Assembly: GCA_029465975.1 (NCBI GenBank)
Contig: CM055738.1
Coordinates: forward strand, 1,518,116 to 1,582,115
Length of the DNA: 64,000 nucleotides
Source: Dallia pectoralis
Taxonomy: Eukaryota; Chordata; Actinopteri; Esociformes; Umbridae
Direction of reading: 5' to 3'
A program made the translations under genes and the position numbers. Below, in pieces: positions 24,964-36,134 of this stretch (position 1 is its first letter; each line of letters starts with the position of its first letter). The notes beneath the pieces were generated by a model, which saw only the letters and a list, made by a program, of their open reading frames with translations, had not been told where the DNA came from and searched no databases.

Positions 24964-27723
24964 TCAGGAGGCCGTAATGGCTGAGGCGGGGGCAGAGGAC
25001 AGGACGGGCCGGTCGGGAGGCCGGACAGGCGCAGGCGGAGCAGAGGCCCGGAAGGACGGATCTGAAGGTCGGCCCGGAGGGAGCGGATCTCGGGCAGGAC
25101 AGAGGGACGGGTCTCGGGCAGGACAGAGGGACGGGTCTGGAGCCCGGTCTGGCGGGTGCAGGTCAGGTGGTCGACCCGGAGGAAGCAGGTCTAGGAGCCG
25201 GACTGACCGATGCAGGTCAGGAGGTCTACCTGGCGGGAGCGGGTCAGGCGGCCGACCTGGCGGATGAGAGTCAGGTGGCCGGGCCGGCGGAGACGGGTCA
25301 GGAAACCGGACAGGCGGAGACGGATCAGGAGACCGGACAGGCGGAGACGGGTCAGGAGGTCGACCTGGCGGACGTGGGTCCATAGGCCGGACAGGCCGAT
25401 GCGGGTCGGGAGGTCGACCAGGCAGAGACGGGTCAGGAGGCAGGGCCGGAGGAGACGGTTCGGGTAGCCGTGCCGGAGGACACGGTTCGGGCGGCCGTGC
25501 CGGAGGACACGGTTCGGGTGGCCGTGCCGGAGGACACAGTTCGGGGGCCCGGGGAACTGGCTTTGGCCCGGCAACAGTCCTTGGCCCGGCAACAGTCCTT
25601 GGCCCGGGAACTGGCTCGGCCAGGATGACGGCTTCGGGCATTGGACGGGGCTCGAGAACAGGACGGGGCTCGGGAACAGGACGGGGCTCGGGAACAGGAC
25701 GGGGCTCGGGAACAGGACTGGAGTCAGGCTGGGGGACAGGACTGGAGTCAGGCTGGGGGACAGGACTGGAGTCAGGCTGGGGGACAGGACTGGAGTCAGG
25801 ATGGGGGACAGGACTGGAGTCAGGATGGGGGACAGGACTGAGCTCGGGGTCTGGAGTGAGCTCTGGGTCTGGAGTGAGCTCTGGGGCTGGAGTGAGCTCT
25901 GGGGCTGGAGTGAGCTCTGGGGCTGGAGTGAGCTCTGGGGCTGGAGGGAGCTCTGGGGCTGGAGTGAGCTCTGGGGCTGGAGTGAGCTCTGGGGCTGGAG
26001 TGAGCTCTGGGGCTGGAGTGAGCTCTGGGGCCGGGACAGCCACGGGGACAGACTCTGGGACGGACACGGGGACAGACTCTGGGACGGACACGGGGGCTGG
26101 CTCAGGCAAGGAAACAGGGACTGGCACAGGCAGGGAAACTGGGACTGGGACAGGCAGGGAAACTGGGACTGGGACAGGCAGGGAAACTGGGACTGGGACA
26201 GGCAGGGAAACTGGGACAGGCACAGGCTGGGAAACTGGGACAGGCTTAGGCTGGGAAACTGGGACAGGCTCAGGCTGGGAAACTGGGACAGGCTCAGGCG
26301 GGGAACCTGGGACAGGCAAGGACACGGGGACTGGCTCAGGCAAGGACACGGGGATTGGCTCAGGCAAGGACACGGTGACTGGCTCAGGCAAGGACACGGG
26401 GACTGGCTCAGGCTGGGGAACTGGCTCAGGCTGGGGAACTGGCTCAGGCACGGAAACGGGGACAGGCTCAGGCAGGGACACGGGGACTGGCTCAGGCAAG
26501 GACACGGGGACAGGCTCAGGCACGGGGACAGGCTCAGGCACGGACACTGGAGGGAGCTCAGAGACCGAACGAAGGTGTGGTGCACGGCAGAGAAGCTGTG
26601 ACCTCAGGTAGTCCAGAAGCTTCGGGTAGAGATCCTCCTGTCCACTCCTCCACACAAAAAACTCCCTATGCCACCATCTCTTCTCATCCTCCATCACCGC
26701 CGTCTCCTGAACCCAGGCCAGAAAGTCTATAAATACCCCCAGATCCTCCCGCAGAGCCCTCTCCAAGGCCGGGGAGGTAGCCGACGGAGACGTTGGCCTG
26801 AAGACCGGTCCATGGGGGTCCTCTTTGAGCGGTGGAGCGGCGGCCATCTCGTGCAGCGGGGCGGCGGCCATCTCGTGCTGCGGGGCGGTGGTCATCTTGT
26901 GCTGCGGGGCGGCAGCCATCTTGTGCTGCGGGGCGGCAGCCATCTTGTGCTGCGGGGCGGCAGCCATCTTGAGCTGCGGGGCGGCAGCCATCTTGAGCTG
27001 CGGAGCGGCAGCCAGCTTGAGCTGCGGGGCGGCAGCCAGCTTGAGCTGCGGGGCGGCAGCCATCTTGAGCTGCGGGGCGGCAGCCATCTTGTGCTGCGGG
27101 GCGGCAGCCAGCTTGAGCTGCGGGGCGGCAGCCATCTTGAGCTGCGGGGCGGCAGCCATCTTGTGCTGCGGGGCGGCAGCCAGCTTGAGCTGCGGGGCGG
27201 CAGCCATCTTGAGCTGCGGGGCGGCAGCCATCTTGTGCTGCGGGGCGGCAGCCATCTTATGCTGCGGGGCGGCAGCCATCTTATGCTGCGGGGCGGCAGC
27301 CATCTTGTGCTGCGGGGCGGCAGCTACCTTGTGCTGCGGGGCGGCAGCCATCTTGTGCTGCCGGGCGACAGCCATCTTGAGCTGCGGGGCGGCCGCCATC
27401 TTATGCTGCGGAGGAGATTCGAGCCCCAGTCGGATATAGTGCTCCCGGCTGATTCTCTCCGCCTCGTCCTCCTCCTCTGGCTCCTCCCAGTACTCCTCCT
27501 CTGAATCCTCCTCGGATTCAGCGCAGCGAGTCCTCCCCCACTCTCTCTGCTCCCAGTAACCCGCCGGTAGCCACATCGGTGGCGGCGCGGATGGTCGAGG
27601 AGGGAGGGGTGGTCCTCGCCTTATTGCGCATCGGCGCAAACATACCGGGAACTTCATTGGCGGCCCGTAAGTGGACGAGCAGCTCCTCTTTCTCCGCTGT
27701 GTCTGTGGTGTGGGTCGGGTCAT
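24964..27723 (-). CDS. Repeat-built protein of the LTR element (no enzyme domains)
   Basis: A 919-residue frame starting with ATG two bases after the 5' LTR (27723). Order: about 100 residues that are basic and then acidic (SEEDSEEEYWEEPEEEDEAE); 24 copies of an 8-residue unit of QHKMAAAP type; a roughly 100-residue non-repetitive block containing FIDFLAWVQETAVMEDEKRWW and DLYPKLLDYLRSQLL; then Pro-rich repeats (PEPVPVS, PELTPA, PVPQPDSS) and a Pro/Arg-rich tail. I recognise no known domain. By position it is where gag would be, and the non-repetitive block could be a gag relic, but that is a guess. The repeats are DNA minisatellites of 12-27 bp that stay in frame. An upstream extension to 27768 would begin inside the LTR and is less likely. 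Confidence 0.6.
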   Translation of the reverse strand: MTRPTPQTQRRKRSCSSTYGPPMKFPVCLRRCAIRRGPPLPPRPSAPPPMWLPAGYWEQREWGRTRCAESEEDSEEEYWEEPEEEDEAERISREHYIRLGLESPPQHKMAAAPQLKMAVARQHKMAAAPQHKVAAAPQHKMAAAPQHKMAAAPQHKMAAAPQHKMAAAPQLKMAAAPQLKLAAAPQHKMAAAPQLKMAAAPQLKLAAAPQHKMAAAPQLKMAAAPQLKLAAAPQLKLAAAPQLKMAAAPQLKMAAAPQHKMAAAPQHKMAAAPQHKMTTAPQHEMAAAPLHEMAAAPPLKEDPHGPVFRPTSPSATSPALERALREDLGVFIDFLAWVQETAVMEDEKRWWHREFFVWRSGQEDLYPKLLDYLRSQLLCRAPHLRSVSELPPVSVPEPVPVPEPVPVSLPEPVPVSLPEPVPVSVPEPVPQPEPVPQPEPVPVSLPEPVTVSLPEPIPVSLPEPVPVSLPVPGSPPEPVPVSQPEPVPVSQPKPVPVSQPVPVPVSLPVPVPVSLPVPVPVSLPVPVPVSLPVPVPVSLPEPAPVSVPESVPVSVPESVPVAVPAPELTPAPELTPAPELTPAPELTPAPELPPAPELTPAPELTPAPELTPAPELTPDPELTPDPELSPVPHPDSSPVPHPDSSPVPQPDSSPVPQPDSSPVPQPDSSPVPEPRPVPEPRPVPEPRPVLEPRPMPEAVILAEPVPGPRTVAGPRTVAGPKPVPRAPELCPPARPPEPCPPARPPEPCPPARLPEPSPPALPPDPSLPGRPPDPHRPVRPMDPRPPGRPPDPSPPVRSPDPSPPVRFPDPSPPARPPDSHPPGRPPDPLPPGRPPDLHRSVRLLDLLPPGRPPDLHPPDRAPDPSLCPARDPSLCPARDPLPPGRPSDPSFRASAPPAPVRPPDRPVLSSAPASAITAS
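26826..27412. repeat. 24-bp internal array with YY1-like motifs
   Basis: About 24 units of 24 bp encoding KMAAAPQH on the minus strand. About sixteen keep AAGATGGC (minus strand), the core of the YY1 consensus AAGATGGCGGC. The motif arises from the Lys-Met-Ala codons, so it could be a by-product of the coding repeat. Confidence 0.8.
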
Positions 27724-27725
27724 TC

Positions 27726-28056
27726 TGTAACGATCTGCCTTTTGGCAGATGGCAAGGAACAGACACAATTGCAGAGAATCCTTTCCATGTATTTATTATC
27801 TCCAGGACAGGCAAAACAGGCACCAGAACTGGAAACTTAACAAGAAAATGACCCGACAAACACACAGGAAAACAGGGAAGACTAAATACAAAACATAACG
27901 AGGACTAACAGGCAACAGGTGAGAAAAAGGGCGGGAAAATTAAGGTAATAGGGGAAATTAAGGTACCAGGATGAAACACTAGGAACACCCACAAGATGGA
28001 GACAAACAAGCACCCCGCAACACAGGAACACACAGGAACACCCATGAACCATGACA
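27726..28056 (-). repeat. 5' LTR of the element
   Basis: A 331-bp copy, 3 differences from the 3' LTR (about 0.9%), implying a recent insertion. The right-hand target duplication CTATC is 28057-28061. Minus-strand AATAAA is present as in the other LTR. I see no clear TATA box. Confidence 0.93.
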
Positions 28057-30690
28057 CTATCACAGGCAGGGTTACATTATCACTGTTTATATCAGCTACC
28101 AGAGGCAGGGTTACATTATCACTGTTTATACCTGCTACCAGTGGCAGGGTTACATTATCACTGTTTATACCTGCTACCAGTGGCAGGGTTACATTATCAC
28201 TGTTTATACCTGCTACCAGAGGCAGGGTTACATTATCACTGTTTATACCTGCTAACAGAGGCAGGGTTACATTATCACTGTTTATACCTGCTAACAGAGG
28301 CAGGGTTACATTATCACTGTTTATACCTGCTATCAGAGGCAGGGTTATATTATCACTGTTTATACCTGCTAACAGAAGCAGGGTTACATTATCACTGTTT
28401 ATATCTGCTAACAGAGGCAGGGTTACATTATCACTGTTTATACCTGCTAACAGAGGCAGGGTTACATTATCACTGTTTATACCTGCTAACAGAGGCAGGG
28501 TTACATTATCACTGTTTATACCTGCTAACAGAGGCAGGGTTACATTATCACTGTTTATACCTGCTAACAGAGGCAGGGTTACATTATCACTGTTTATATC
28601 TGCTAACAGAGGCAGGGTTACATTATCACTGTTTATATCTGCTAACAGATGCAGGGTTACATTATCACTGTTTATATCTGCTAACAGAGGCAGGGTTACA
28701 TTATCACTGTTTGTACCTGCTAACAGAGGAAGGGTTACATTATCACTGTTTATACCTGCTATCAGAGGCAGGGTTATATTATCACTGTTTATACCTGCTA
28801 ACAGAGGCAGGGTTACATTATCACTGTTCATACCTGCTAACAGAGGCAGGGTTACATTATCACTGTTTATACCTGCTAACAGAGGCAGGGTTACATTATC
28901 ACTGTTCATACCTGCTAACAGAGGCAGGGTTACATTATCACTGTTTATACCTGCTAACAGAGGCAGGGTTACATTATCACTGTTTATACCTGCTAACAGA
29001 AGCAGGGTTACATTATCACTGTTTATATCTGCTAACAGAGGCAGGGTTACATTATCACTGTTTATACCTGCTAACAGAGGCAGGGTTACATTATCACTGT
29101 TTATACCTGCTAACAGAAGCAGGGTTACATTATCACTGTTTATACCTGCTAACAGAGGCAGGGTTACATTATCACTGTTTATACCTGCTACCAGTGGCAG
29201 GGTTACATTATCACTGTTTATACCTGCTACCAGAGGCAGGGTTACATTATCACTGTTTATACCTGCTAACAGAGGCAGGGTTACATTATCACTGTTTATA
29301 CCTGCTAACAGAGGCAGGGTTACATTATCACTGTTTATACCTGCTATCAGAGGCAGGGTTATATTATCACTGTTTATACCTGCTAACAGAAGCAGGGTTA
29401 CATTATCACTGTTTATATCTGCTAACAGAGGCAGGGTTACATTATCACTGTTTATACCTGCTAACAGAGGCAGGGTTACATTATCACTGTTTATACCTGC
29501 TAACAGAGGCAGGGTTACATTATCACTGTTTATACCTGCTAACAGAGGCAGGGTTACATTATCACTGTTTATACCTGCTAACAGAGGCAGGGTTACATTA
29601 TCACTGTTTATATCTGCTAACAGAGGCAGGGTTACATTATCACTGTTTATATCTGCTAACAGATGCAGGGTTACATTATCACTGTTTATATCTGCTAACA
29701 GAGGCAGGGTTACATTATCACTGTTTGTACCTGCTAACAGAGGAAGGGTTACATTATCACTGTTTATACCTGCTATCAGAGGCAGGGTTATATTATCACT
29801 GTTTATACCTGCTAACAGAGGCAGGGTTACATTATCACTAACAGAGGCAGGGTTACATTATACCATACCTGCTAACAGAGGCAGGGTTACATTATCACTG
29901 TTTATACCTGCTAACAGAGGCAGGGTTACATTATCACTGTTCATACCTGCTAACAGAGGCAGGGTTACATTATCACTGTTTATACCTGCTAACAGAGGCA
30001 GGGTTACATTATCACTGTTACATTATACTGTTTATATCTGCTAACAGAGGCAGGGTTACATTATCACTGTTTATACCTGCTAACAGAGGCAGGGTTACAT
30101 TATCACTGTTTATACCTGCTAACAGAAGCAGGGTTACATTATCACTGTTTATACCTGCTAACAGAGGCAGGGTTACATTATCACTGTTTATACCTGCTAA
30201 CAGAGGCAGGGTTACATTATCACTGTTTATACCTGCTATCAGAGGCAGGGTTACATTATCACTGTTTATACCTGCTAACAGAGGCAGGGTTACATTATCA
30301 CTGTTTATATCAGCTACCAGAGGCAGGGTTACATTATCACTGTTTATACCTGCTAACAGAGGCAGGGTTACATTATCACTGTTTATACCTGCTAACAGAG
30401 GCAGGGTTACTTTATCACTGTTTATACCTGCTAACAGAGGCAGGGTTACATTATCACTGTTTATATCAGCTACCAGAGACAGGGTTACATTATCACTGTT
30501 TATACCTGCTAACAGAAGCAGGGTTACATTATCACTGTTTATACCTGCTAACAGAGGCAGGGTTACATTATCACTGTTTATACCTGCTAACAGAGGCAGG
30601 GTTACATTATCACTGTTTATACCTGCTAACAGAGGCAGGGTTACATTATCACTGTTTATTTCTGCTACCAGAGGCAGGGTTACATTATCA
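28057..30690. repeat. 39-bp minisatellite, array 3, about 67 copies
   Basis: Same unit as the arrays at 19443 and 24041. Rare variants (gatgcaggg; ttgtacctgctaacagagg; ttatattatcac) recur 1014 bp (26 units) apart, at about 28648/29662 and 28710/29724, so this array also grew by block duplication. Irregular units lie at about 29836-29865 and 30016-30035. Open frames over it are artefacts. Confidence 0.96.
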
Positions 30691-30847
30691 TCAGGGGGTC
30701 ATCAGGGGGTCATCGCGAGGTCATCATGGGGTCACCATGCGCGATCCGACCGGTCTGTTTCCTACGCGGCTCCATACACAGGTGTGTGTGTGTGTGTGTT
30801 TATGTTGTCTCGCAGATCCTAATTAGTTCAAATTAGAAGCAAAGAAG

Positions 30848-30945
30848 CATCCTATTTGGAACCCTTATTTCCTACATACTTCCATACTGTTGTCCAGAGC
30901 CATAGGGGATTACAGGGAATAGGGTTCTATTTGGAACACACACAC
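30848..30945. repeat. Short dispersed hairpin-like repeat (salmonid/pike type)
   Basis: Begins tcctatttggaaccct and ends agggttctatttggaaca, with gtccagagccatagggga inside. I recall such 'cctatttggaacc / agagccctatggg' palindromic repeats as very common in salmonid genomes. Related pieces occur near 38210-38265, 44455-44565 and 51975-52030. Confidence 0.5.
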
Positions 30946-30980
30946 TCCCTGGGAACTAGTGTAGAAGGGTGGATGCTACT

Positions 30981-32634
30981 GCTATCTGTCTTCGGGTCTG
31001 TTTCTATCTGTCTCCGGGTCTGTTTCTATCTGTCTCTGTGTCTGTTTCTATCTGTCTCTGTGTCTGTTTCTATCTGTCTCTGTGTCTGTTTCTATCTGTC
31101 TCTGTGTCTGTTTCTATCTGTCTCTGTGTCTGTTTCTATCTGTCTCCGGGTCTGTTTCTATCTGTCTCTGTGTCTGTTTCTATCTGTCTCTGTGTCTGTT
31201 TCTATCTGTCTCTGTGTCTGTTTCTATCTGTCTCCGGGTCTGTTTCTATCTGTCTCCGGGTCTGTTTCTATCTGTCTCCGGGTCTGTTTCTATCTGTCTC
31301 CGGGTCTGTTTCTATCTGTCTCTGGGTCTGTTTCTATCTGTCTCTGGGTCTGTTTCTATCTGTCTCTGGGTCTGTTTCTATCTGTCTCTGTGTCTGTTTC
31401 TATCTGTCTCTGTGTCTGTTTCTATCTGTCTCTGTGTCTGTTTCTATCTGTCTCCGGGTCTGTTTCTATCTGTCTCTGTGTCTGTTTCTATCTGTCTCTG
31501 TGTCTGTTTCTATCTGTCTCCGGGTCTGTTTCTATCTGTCTCTGTGTCTGTTTCTATCTGTCTCTGTGTCTGTTTCTATCTGTCTCTGTGTCTGTTTCTA
31601 TCTGTCTCTGTGTCTGTTTCTATCTGTCTCCGGGTCTGTTTCTATCTGTCTCTGTGTCTGTTTCTATCTGTCTCTGTGTCTGTTTCTATCTGTCTCCGGG
31701 TCTGTTTCTATCTGTCTCTGGGTCTGTTTCTATCTGTCTCTGTGTCTGTTTCTATCTGTCTCTGTTTCTATCTGTCTCGGGTCTGTTTCTATCTGTCTCT
31801 GTGTCTGTTTCTATCTGTCTCTGTGTCTGTTTCTATCTGTCTCTGTGTCTGTTTCTATCTGTCTCTGTGTCTGTTTCTATCTGTCTCCGGGTCTGTTTCT
31901 ATCTGTCTCTGTGTCTGTTTCTATCTGTCTCTGTGTCTGTTTCTATCTGTCTCTGTGTCTGTTTCTATCTGTCTCCGGGTCTGTTTCTATCTGTCTCTGT
32001 GTCTGTTTCTATCTGTCTCTGGGTCTGTTTCTATCTGTCTCTGTGTCTGTTTCTATCTGTCTCTGTGTCTGTTTCTATCTGTCTCTGTCTCTGTGTCTGT
32101 TTCTATCTGTCTGTTTCTATCTGGTCTGTTTCTATCTGTCTCTGTTTCTATCTGTCTCTGTGTCTGTTTCTATCTGTCTCTGTGTCTGTTTCTATCTGTC
32201 TCTGTGTCTGTTTCTATCTGTCTCCGGGTCTGTTTCTATCTGTCTCTCTGTTTCTGTTTCTATCTGTCTCTGTGTCTGTTTCTATCTGTCTCTGTGTCTG
32301 TTTCTATCTGTCTCTGGGTCTGTTTCTATCTGTCTCTGTGTCTGTTTCTATCTGTCTCTGTGTCTGTTTCTATCTGTCTCTGTGTCTGTTTCTATCTGTC
32401 TGTCTGTTTCTATCTGTCTCTATCGGGTCTGTTTCTATCTGTCTCTGTGTCTGTTTCTATCTGTCTCTGTGTCTGTTTCTATCTGTCTCTGTGTCTGTTT
32501 CTATCTGTCTCTGTGTCTGTTTCTATCTGTCTCTGTGTCTGTTTCTATCTGTCTCTGTGTCTGTTTCTATCTGTCTCTGTGTCTGTTTCTATCTGTCTCT
32601 GTGTCTGTTTCTATCTGTCTCTGTGTCTATCTGT
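30981..32634. repeat. 22-bp minisatellite, about 75 copies
   Basis: Unit TCTGTTTCTATCTGTCTCTG plus two bases, with gtgt/cggg/tggg variants. Open frames in three phases (Ser/Val/Cys/Leu-rich) result from the stop-free unit and are not genes. Confidence 0.96.
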
Positions 32635-32739
32635 AGATCCTCAGAGGGAACAGAAATTAGGCTCTAGAGTGATGATGGGGTTTGTACCTTGAGATTAACA
32701 ACACAAACAAAACCCAAGGTGAGCCAAAAAAAGTGACAA

Positions 32740-32772
32740 ACGCACACACACACGCACACACACACACATATG

Positions 32773-32812
<40 letters not shown>

Positions 32813-32941
32813 TATGCACACACACACACATATACACACACACATATGCACACACACACACGCACACACACATATACACACACACACACATATGCACACA
32901 CACACATATGCACACACACACACATATACACACACACACAG
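32740..32941. repeat. (CA)n microsatellite with CATATG interruptions
   Basis: CA repeat broken at intervals by tatgca and tataca. The non-repeat sequence after it has minus-strand AATAAA at about 33042-33047, a possible distal poly(A) signal for nrp2 (2.8 kb past the NRP2a stop). Confidence 0.9.
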
Positions 32942-33106
32942 GAAACTGGAATAAACATAAAAAAGGATCAAAGCAACAACAGTGTGTTTGTGTGTGTGTG
33001 TCGTAAAAACATCCACAGCAACACCACAACCAATTATCTTATTCATCCTTTATTAAATAATAATAATAATAAAAAACAACATTTCTGTACAAAGTCTAGA
33101 AACAAC

Positions 33107-33772
33107 AGTAGAACCTTCACACCAGTAGAACCTTCACACTAGTTGAGCCTTTACCCTGGTAGAGCCTTTACTCCAGTAGAGACTTTACTCTAGTAGAACC
33201 TTCACACCAGTAGAGCCTTTACACAAGTAGAGCCTTCACACCAGCAGAGCCTTTACTCCAGTAGAACCTTCACACCAGTAGAGCCTTTACTCCAGTAGAA
33301 CCTTCACACTAGTAGAGCCTTTATTCTGGTAAAGCCTTTACTCCAGTAGAGCCTTTTCTCCGGTAGAGCCTTTACTTCGGTAGAGCCTTTACTCCGGTAG
33401 AGACTTTACTCCGGTAGAGCCTTAACTCCAGTAGAGTCTTAACTCCAGTAGAGTCTTTACTCCGGTAGAGCCTTTACTCCGGTAGAGCCTTTACTCCAGT
33501 AGTGCCTTTACTACAGTAGAGCCTTTACTCCAGTAGAGCCCTTACTACAGTAGAGCCTTTACTCCAGTAGAGCCTTTACTCCAGTAGAGCCTTTACTCCA
33601 GTAGAGCCTTTACTCCAGTAGAGCCTTTACTCCAGTAGAGCCTTTACTCCAGTAGTGCCTTTACTCCAGTAGTGCCTTTACTACAGTAGAGCCTTTACTC
33701 CAGTAGAGCCTTTACTCCAGTAGAGCCTTTACTCCAGTAGAGCCTTTACTCCAGTAGAGCCTTTACTCCGGT
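33107..33772. repeat. 17-bp minisatellite
   Basis: About 39 copies of AGTAGAGCCTTTACTCC with scattered substitutions, more divergent at the left end. Confidence 0.93.
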
Positions 33773-34004
33773 TTCTGGGTCTCTGGTCGTTGGTCTGAGA
33801 GAGTTCTCTGCACCCCTCTCCACTCACATCCCCCAACCATAACAGGTAATGACACTCCAGTCCACTTTAGCCCAGTGTTCTACACTAGAAAAATAAATAG
33901 TGAATCTGGTGCCAGTTGGAATGCAGAAGGATACGGCTCAGACAGAGAGCTCCAAGGCACTTGGAAAAGAGTCAACAGAGATCAATGAAAAAGGAGTAGG
34001 ATGA

Positions 34005-34255
34005 TTCACCACAACCCTCTACACCTCCCTCCTAGACACCTCCACCCACAACCCTCTACACCTCCCTCCTAGACACCTCCACCCATAACCTGCTACACCT
34101 CCCTCCTAGACACCTCCACCCATAACCTGCTACACCTCCCTCCTAGACACCTCCACCCATAACCTGCTACACCTCCCTCCTAGACACCTCCACCCATAAC
34201 CTGCTACACCTCCCTCCTAGACACCTCCTCCCATAACCTGCTACACCTCCCTCCC
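34005..34255. repeat. 38-bp tandem repeat, about six copies
   Basis: Unit carries ctacacctccctcctagaca and cctccacccataacctg. Confidence 0.92.
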
Positions 34256-35829
34256 AACCCCCTCAACACATTTGCCCAACACAGTGTTACCAAATACCCT
34301 AGCAGCTGAGTTAATCGCTTGCTCATATAAAATACATCTAGTTTGCCCGTATCCTCCGTTCCTCCTCCCCCCCAACCCCACCTCTGTGGTCTTTTACTGG
34401 GCAGGGCTTCAAATGCACTGGAGGGGTGGATTTGATGTGGAGAGGGAATGCAGTCTCTCGCTCAAACTGATTCCAAAACAGAAACAGACTTTACAACACA
34501 ACTGAAAATACATTAAAACACAAAAAACAGTGTCAGGATAAAGTTAACAACTTTAATTTTCACGGAACAAAAATAAGTAAAATAACAGAAAATAGGAATT
34601 AACCAAATAAAAAATAAAATCTAAACGAATTAACTAGCAGAAGGCCTGGTAAAATCCAAGTGGTTATATTGAGTCAGTTTCCTCCAGGACGGACAGATCA
34701 GGCGTTTGCTTCTCAATGCATGGCTCTCCTCCAATTACAGTTCGTTTAAGGCTCCATTGTGTGCTCAAGAAAGTGGCTTTTTCTGCAGCTCATATCCTTA
34801 TATCCTTTCTTTGTCATCGTTTGAGTTTCTACTTCAGGGATGAAGTTAAAGAAGTGGAAACAGGGGAGGAGATTCACTCAGAATAAGAGTTATTTCTCAT
34901 GCGACACTCCAGATCTGGAACAGCTAATAGCTGTGTCTTCCTCTTCGTCTCTGCAATCCATAGGATGCGATAAAACCATATTTCACACAGCGTAACACAG
35001 CGGAACACCATGTAATATAGAGCATCATACAGTCCCAAAGCAAAACACCATAAGACCATGCTAAACCCACGGCGGCACTCAACAACCAATGTCTCATGTT
35101 ACGTCAGATTACACTTTTCCTCATTCCCTGACACTCCTTCGTCGTTCTTATTTAAGGACCGGGCTACAGCCGGATAACACAACGAAAACGTTAAATGCCG
35201 AGACTGACGAACTGAACTGAAGCAAAAGGCCGGTACGTATGATTACTGACAGAGTCGAAAAATGGCACGAAGAGAAGATGTCTAGCAGGCGATAAAACCC
35301 GAAGCTGATCTAATAATAATAACGACAGTAATAATTAAGACACAGATTCTATAACAGAACTAAAACAGTCCACGATACTCTATGTTTCCACATATTGGCA
35401 CAGCATCTGTCTGACAAGCTAGTATCCACATTCTACTCCAAGCTCCGGATAATTCCACTCAAAAAACAATATGTTTTCTTTCTTAACAAATCTATATTAG
35501 TTTTCATGTTTTTTTGGGATAGGCATTAGATTGATATGTTTCGATATCCTTCTGCACCCACCAACCGGTCCACTGGTCAAGACTCACAGTAGGTTTTAGA
35601 GACCAAGCCCAGAACGCCATGGTCCAGTGGCCGCTATATGGGCTTCAGGCTAGGCAGGCTATCAGGCGGGTAGCGATCAGAGCTTCTCCTGCAGGGAGAG
35701 AAGAAACCCCAGAGAGAGACAGGGTGTAGCAGGTCATCACAGTCTACGTGTTCTCCAGCTTCAAGCACACACCGGGTGTCCCAAAGCTTCAGGGGTTGAA
35801 GCCCAACACCTCCCGGGGCAGGACATGCC
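34256..35829. other. nrp2 3' flank, possible 3' UTR; possible solo LTR
   Basis: Lies downstream of the NRP2a stop on the minus strand, so part may be 3' UTR. A 7-bp inverted pair TGTCAGG (34531) and CCTGACA (35127-35133) brackets about 600 bp in the style of an LTR, but the flanking bases do not match as a target duplication. No exon is seen. Confidence 0.3.
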
Positions 35830-36134
35830 CTAGGCCTCGGAGCAGCAGCGCTGCTGGTTGATCTTGACCTTGTGCTTGATCCCGTCGTACAGCTCAAAGT
35901 TGTAGTTCTCCAGGGTGGTGGAGCTCCGTGACGACAGGCCACTGTATGAGCATGTGCAGTAGAGCAGCAGACCTGCACACACGGCCCCAAGCAGGACGCC
36001 CAGAGACGACATGACGATGATGGTGACCAGGATGGGGTCCAGCGTGTAGAGCCACAGGTTGTCCTTATCTGACACACGGGTCACTGGAGGGGCCAGCGAA
36101 GGTTCTGGGGTGCTCCGCTCACGGAGAGGGAAAC
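35830..36134 (-). CDS. nrp2: nrp2 terminal exon, NRP2a-type tail
   Basis: Acceptor gtctcttcag, then 101 codons in phase 1, ending in TAG at 35830-35832. It encodes a short juxtamembrane stretch (GFPLRERSTPEPSL), then SDKDNLWLYTLDPI, a membrane segment (ILVTIIVMSSLGVLLGAVCA), and a cytoplasmic tail with CTCSYSGLSSRSSTTLENYN and the C-terminal SEA motif. In neuropilins SEA binds the PDZ protein GIPC/synectin (known for the family). The tail matches the NRP2a isoform as I know it. The juxtamembrane part differs from mammals, so it may be fast-evolving. Confidence 0.95.

Larger units (their letters stand above)
24370..28056 (-). mobile_element. Complete non-autonomous LTR retrotransposon, minus orientation
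   Basis: Two 331-bp direct repeats (24370-24700 and 27726-28056) bound a 3.0-kb interior. Read on the minus strand the LTRs start TGTCATGG and end GTTACA, and they differ at only three positions by my reading. The element is flanked by the 5-bp duplication CTATC at 24365-24369 and 28057-28061. A G-rich polypurine run lies just inside the 3' LTR. The interior has one long repetitive frame; no protease, reverse transcriptase, RNase H or integrase is recognisable, so movement would need enzymes from another element. No TGG-type primer-binding site follows the 5' LTR. The 39-bp minisatellite was the target. Confidence 0.93.

Noticed and set aside
24695..27504. Plus-strand Gly/Thr/Ser-rich frames over the first LTR element
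   Set aside because: They are antisense shadows of the element's minus-strand frame; LTR polarity (polypurine tract, poly(A) signal, ATG after the 5' LTR) favours the minus strand.
30856..32692. Three overlapping frames of 536-603 codons (Ser/Val/Cys/Leu)
   Set aside because: All three phases of the same strand are open over a 22-bp repeat, so it is a repeat artefact.
34531..35133. Solo LTR
   Set aside because: TGTCAGG/CCTGACA ends are suggestive, but the flanking five bases (aacag, ctcct) do not match and no internal promoter or poly(A) signal is convincing.
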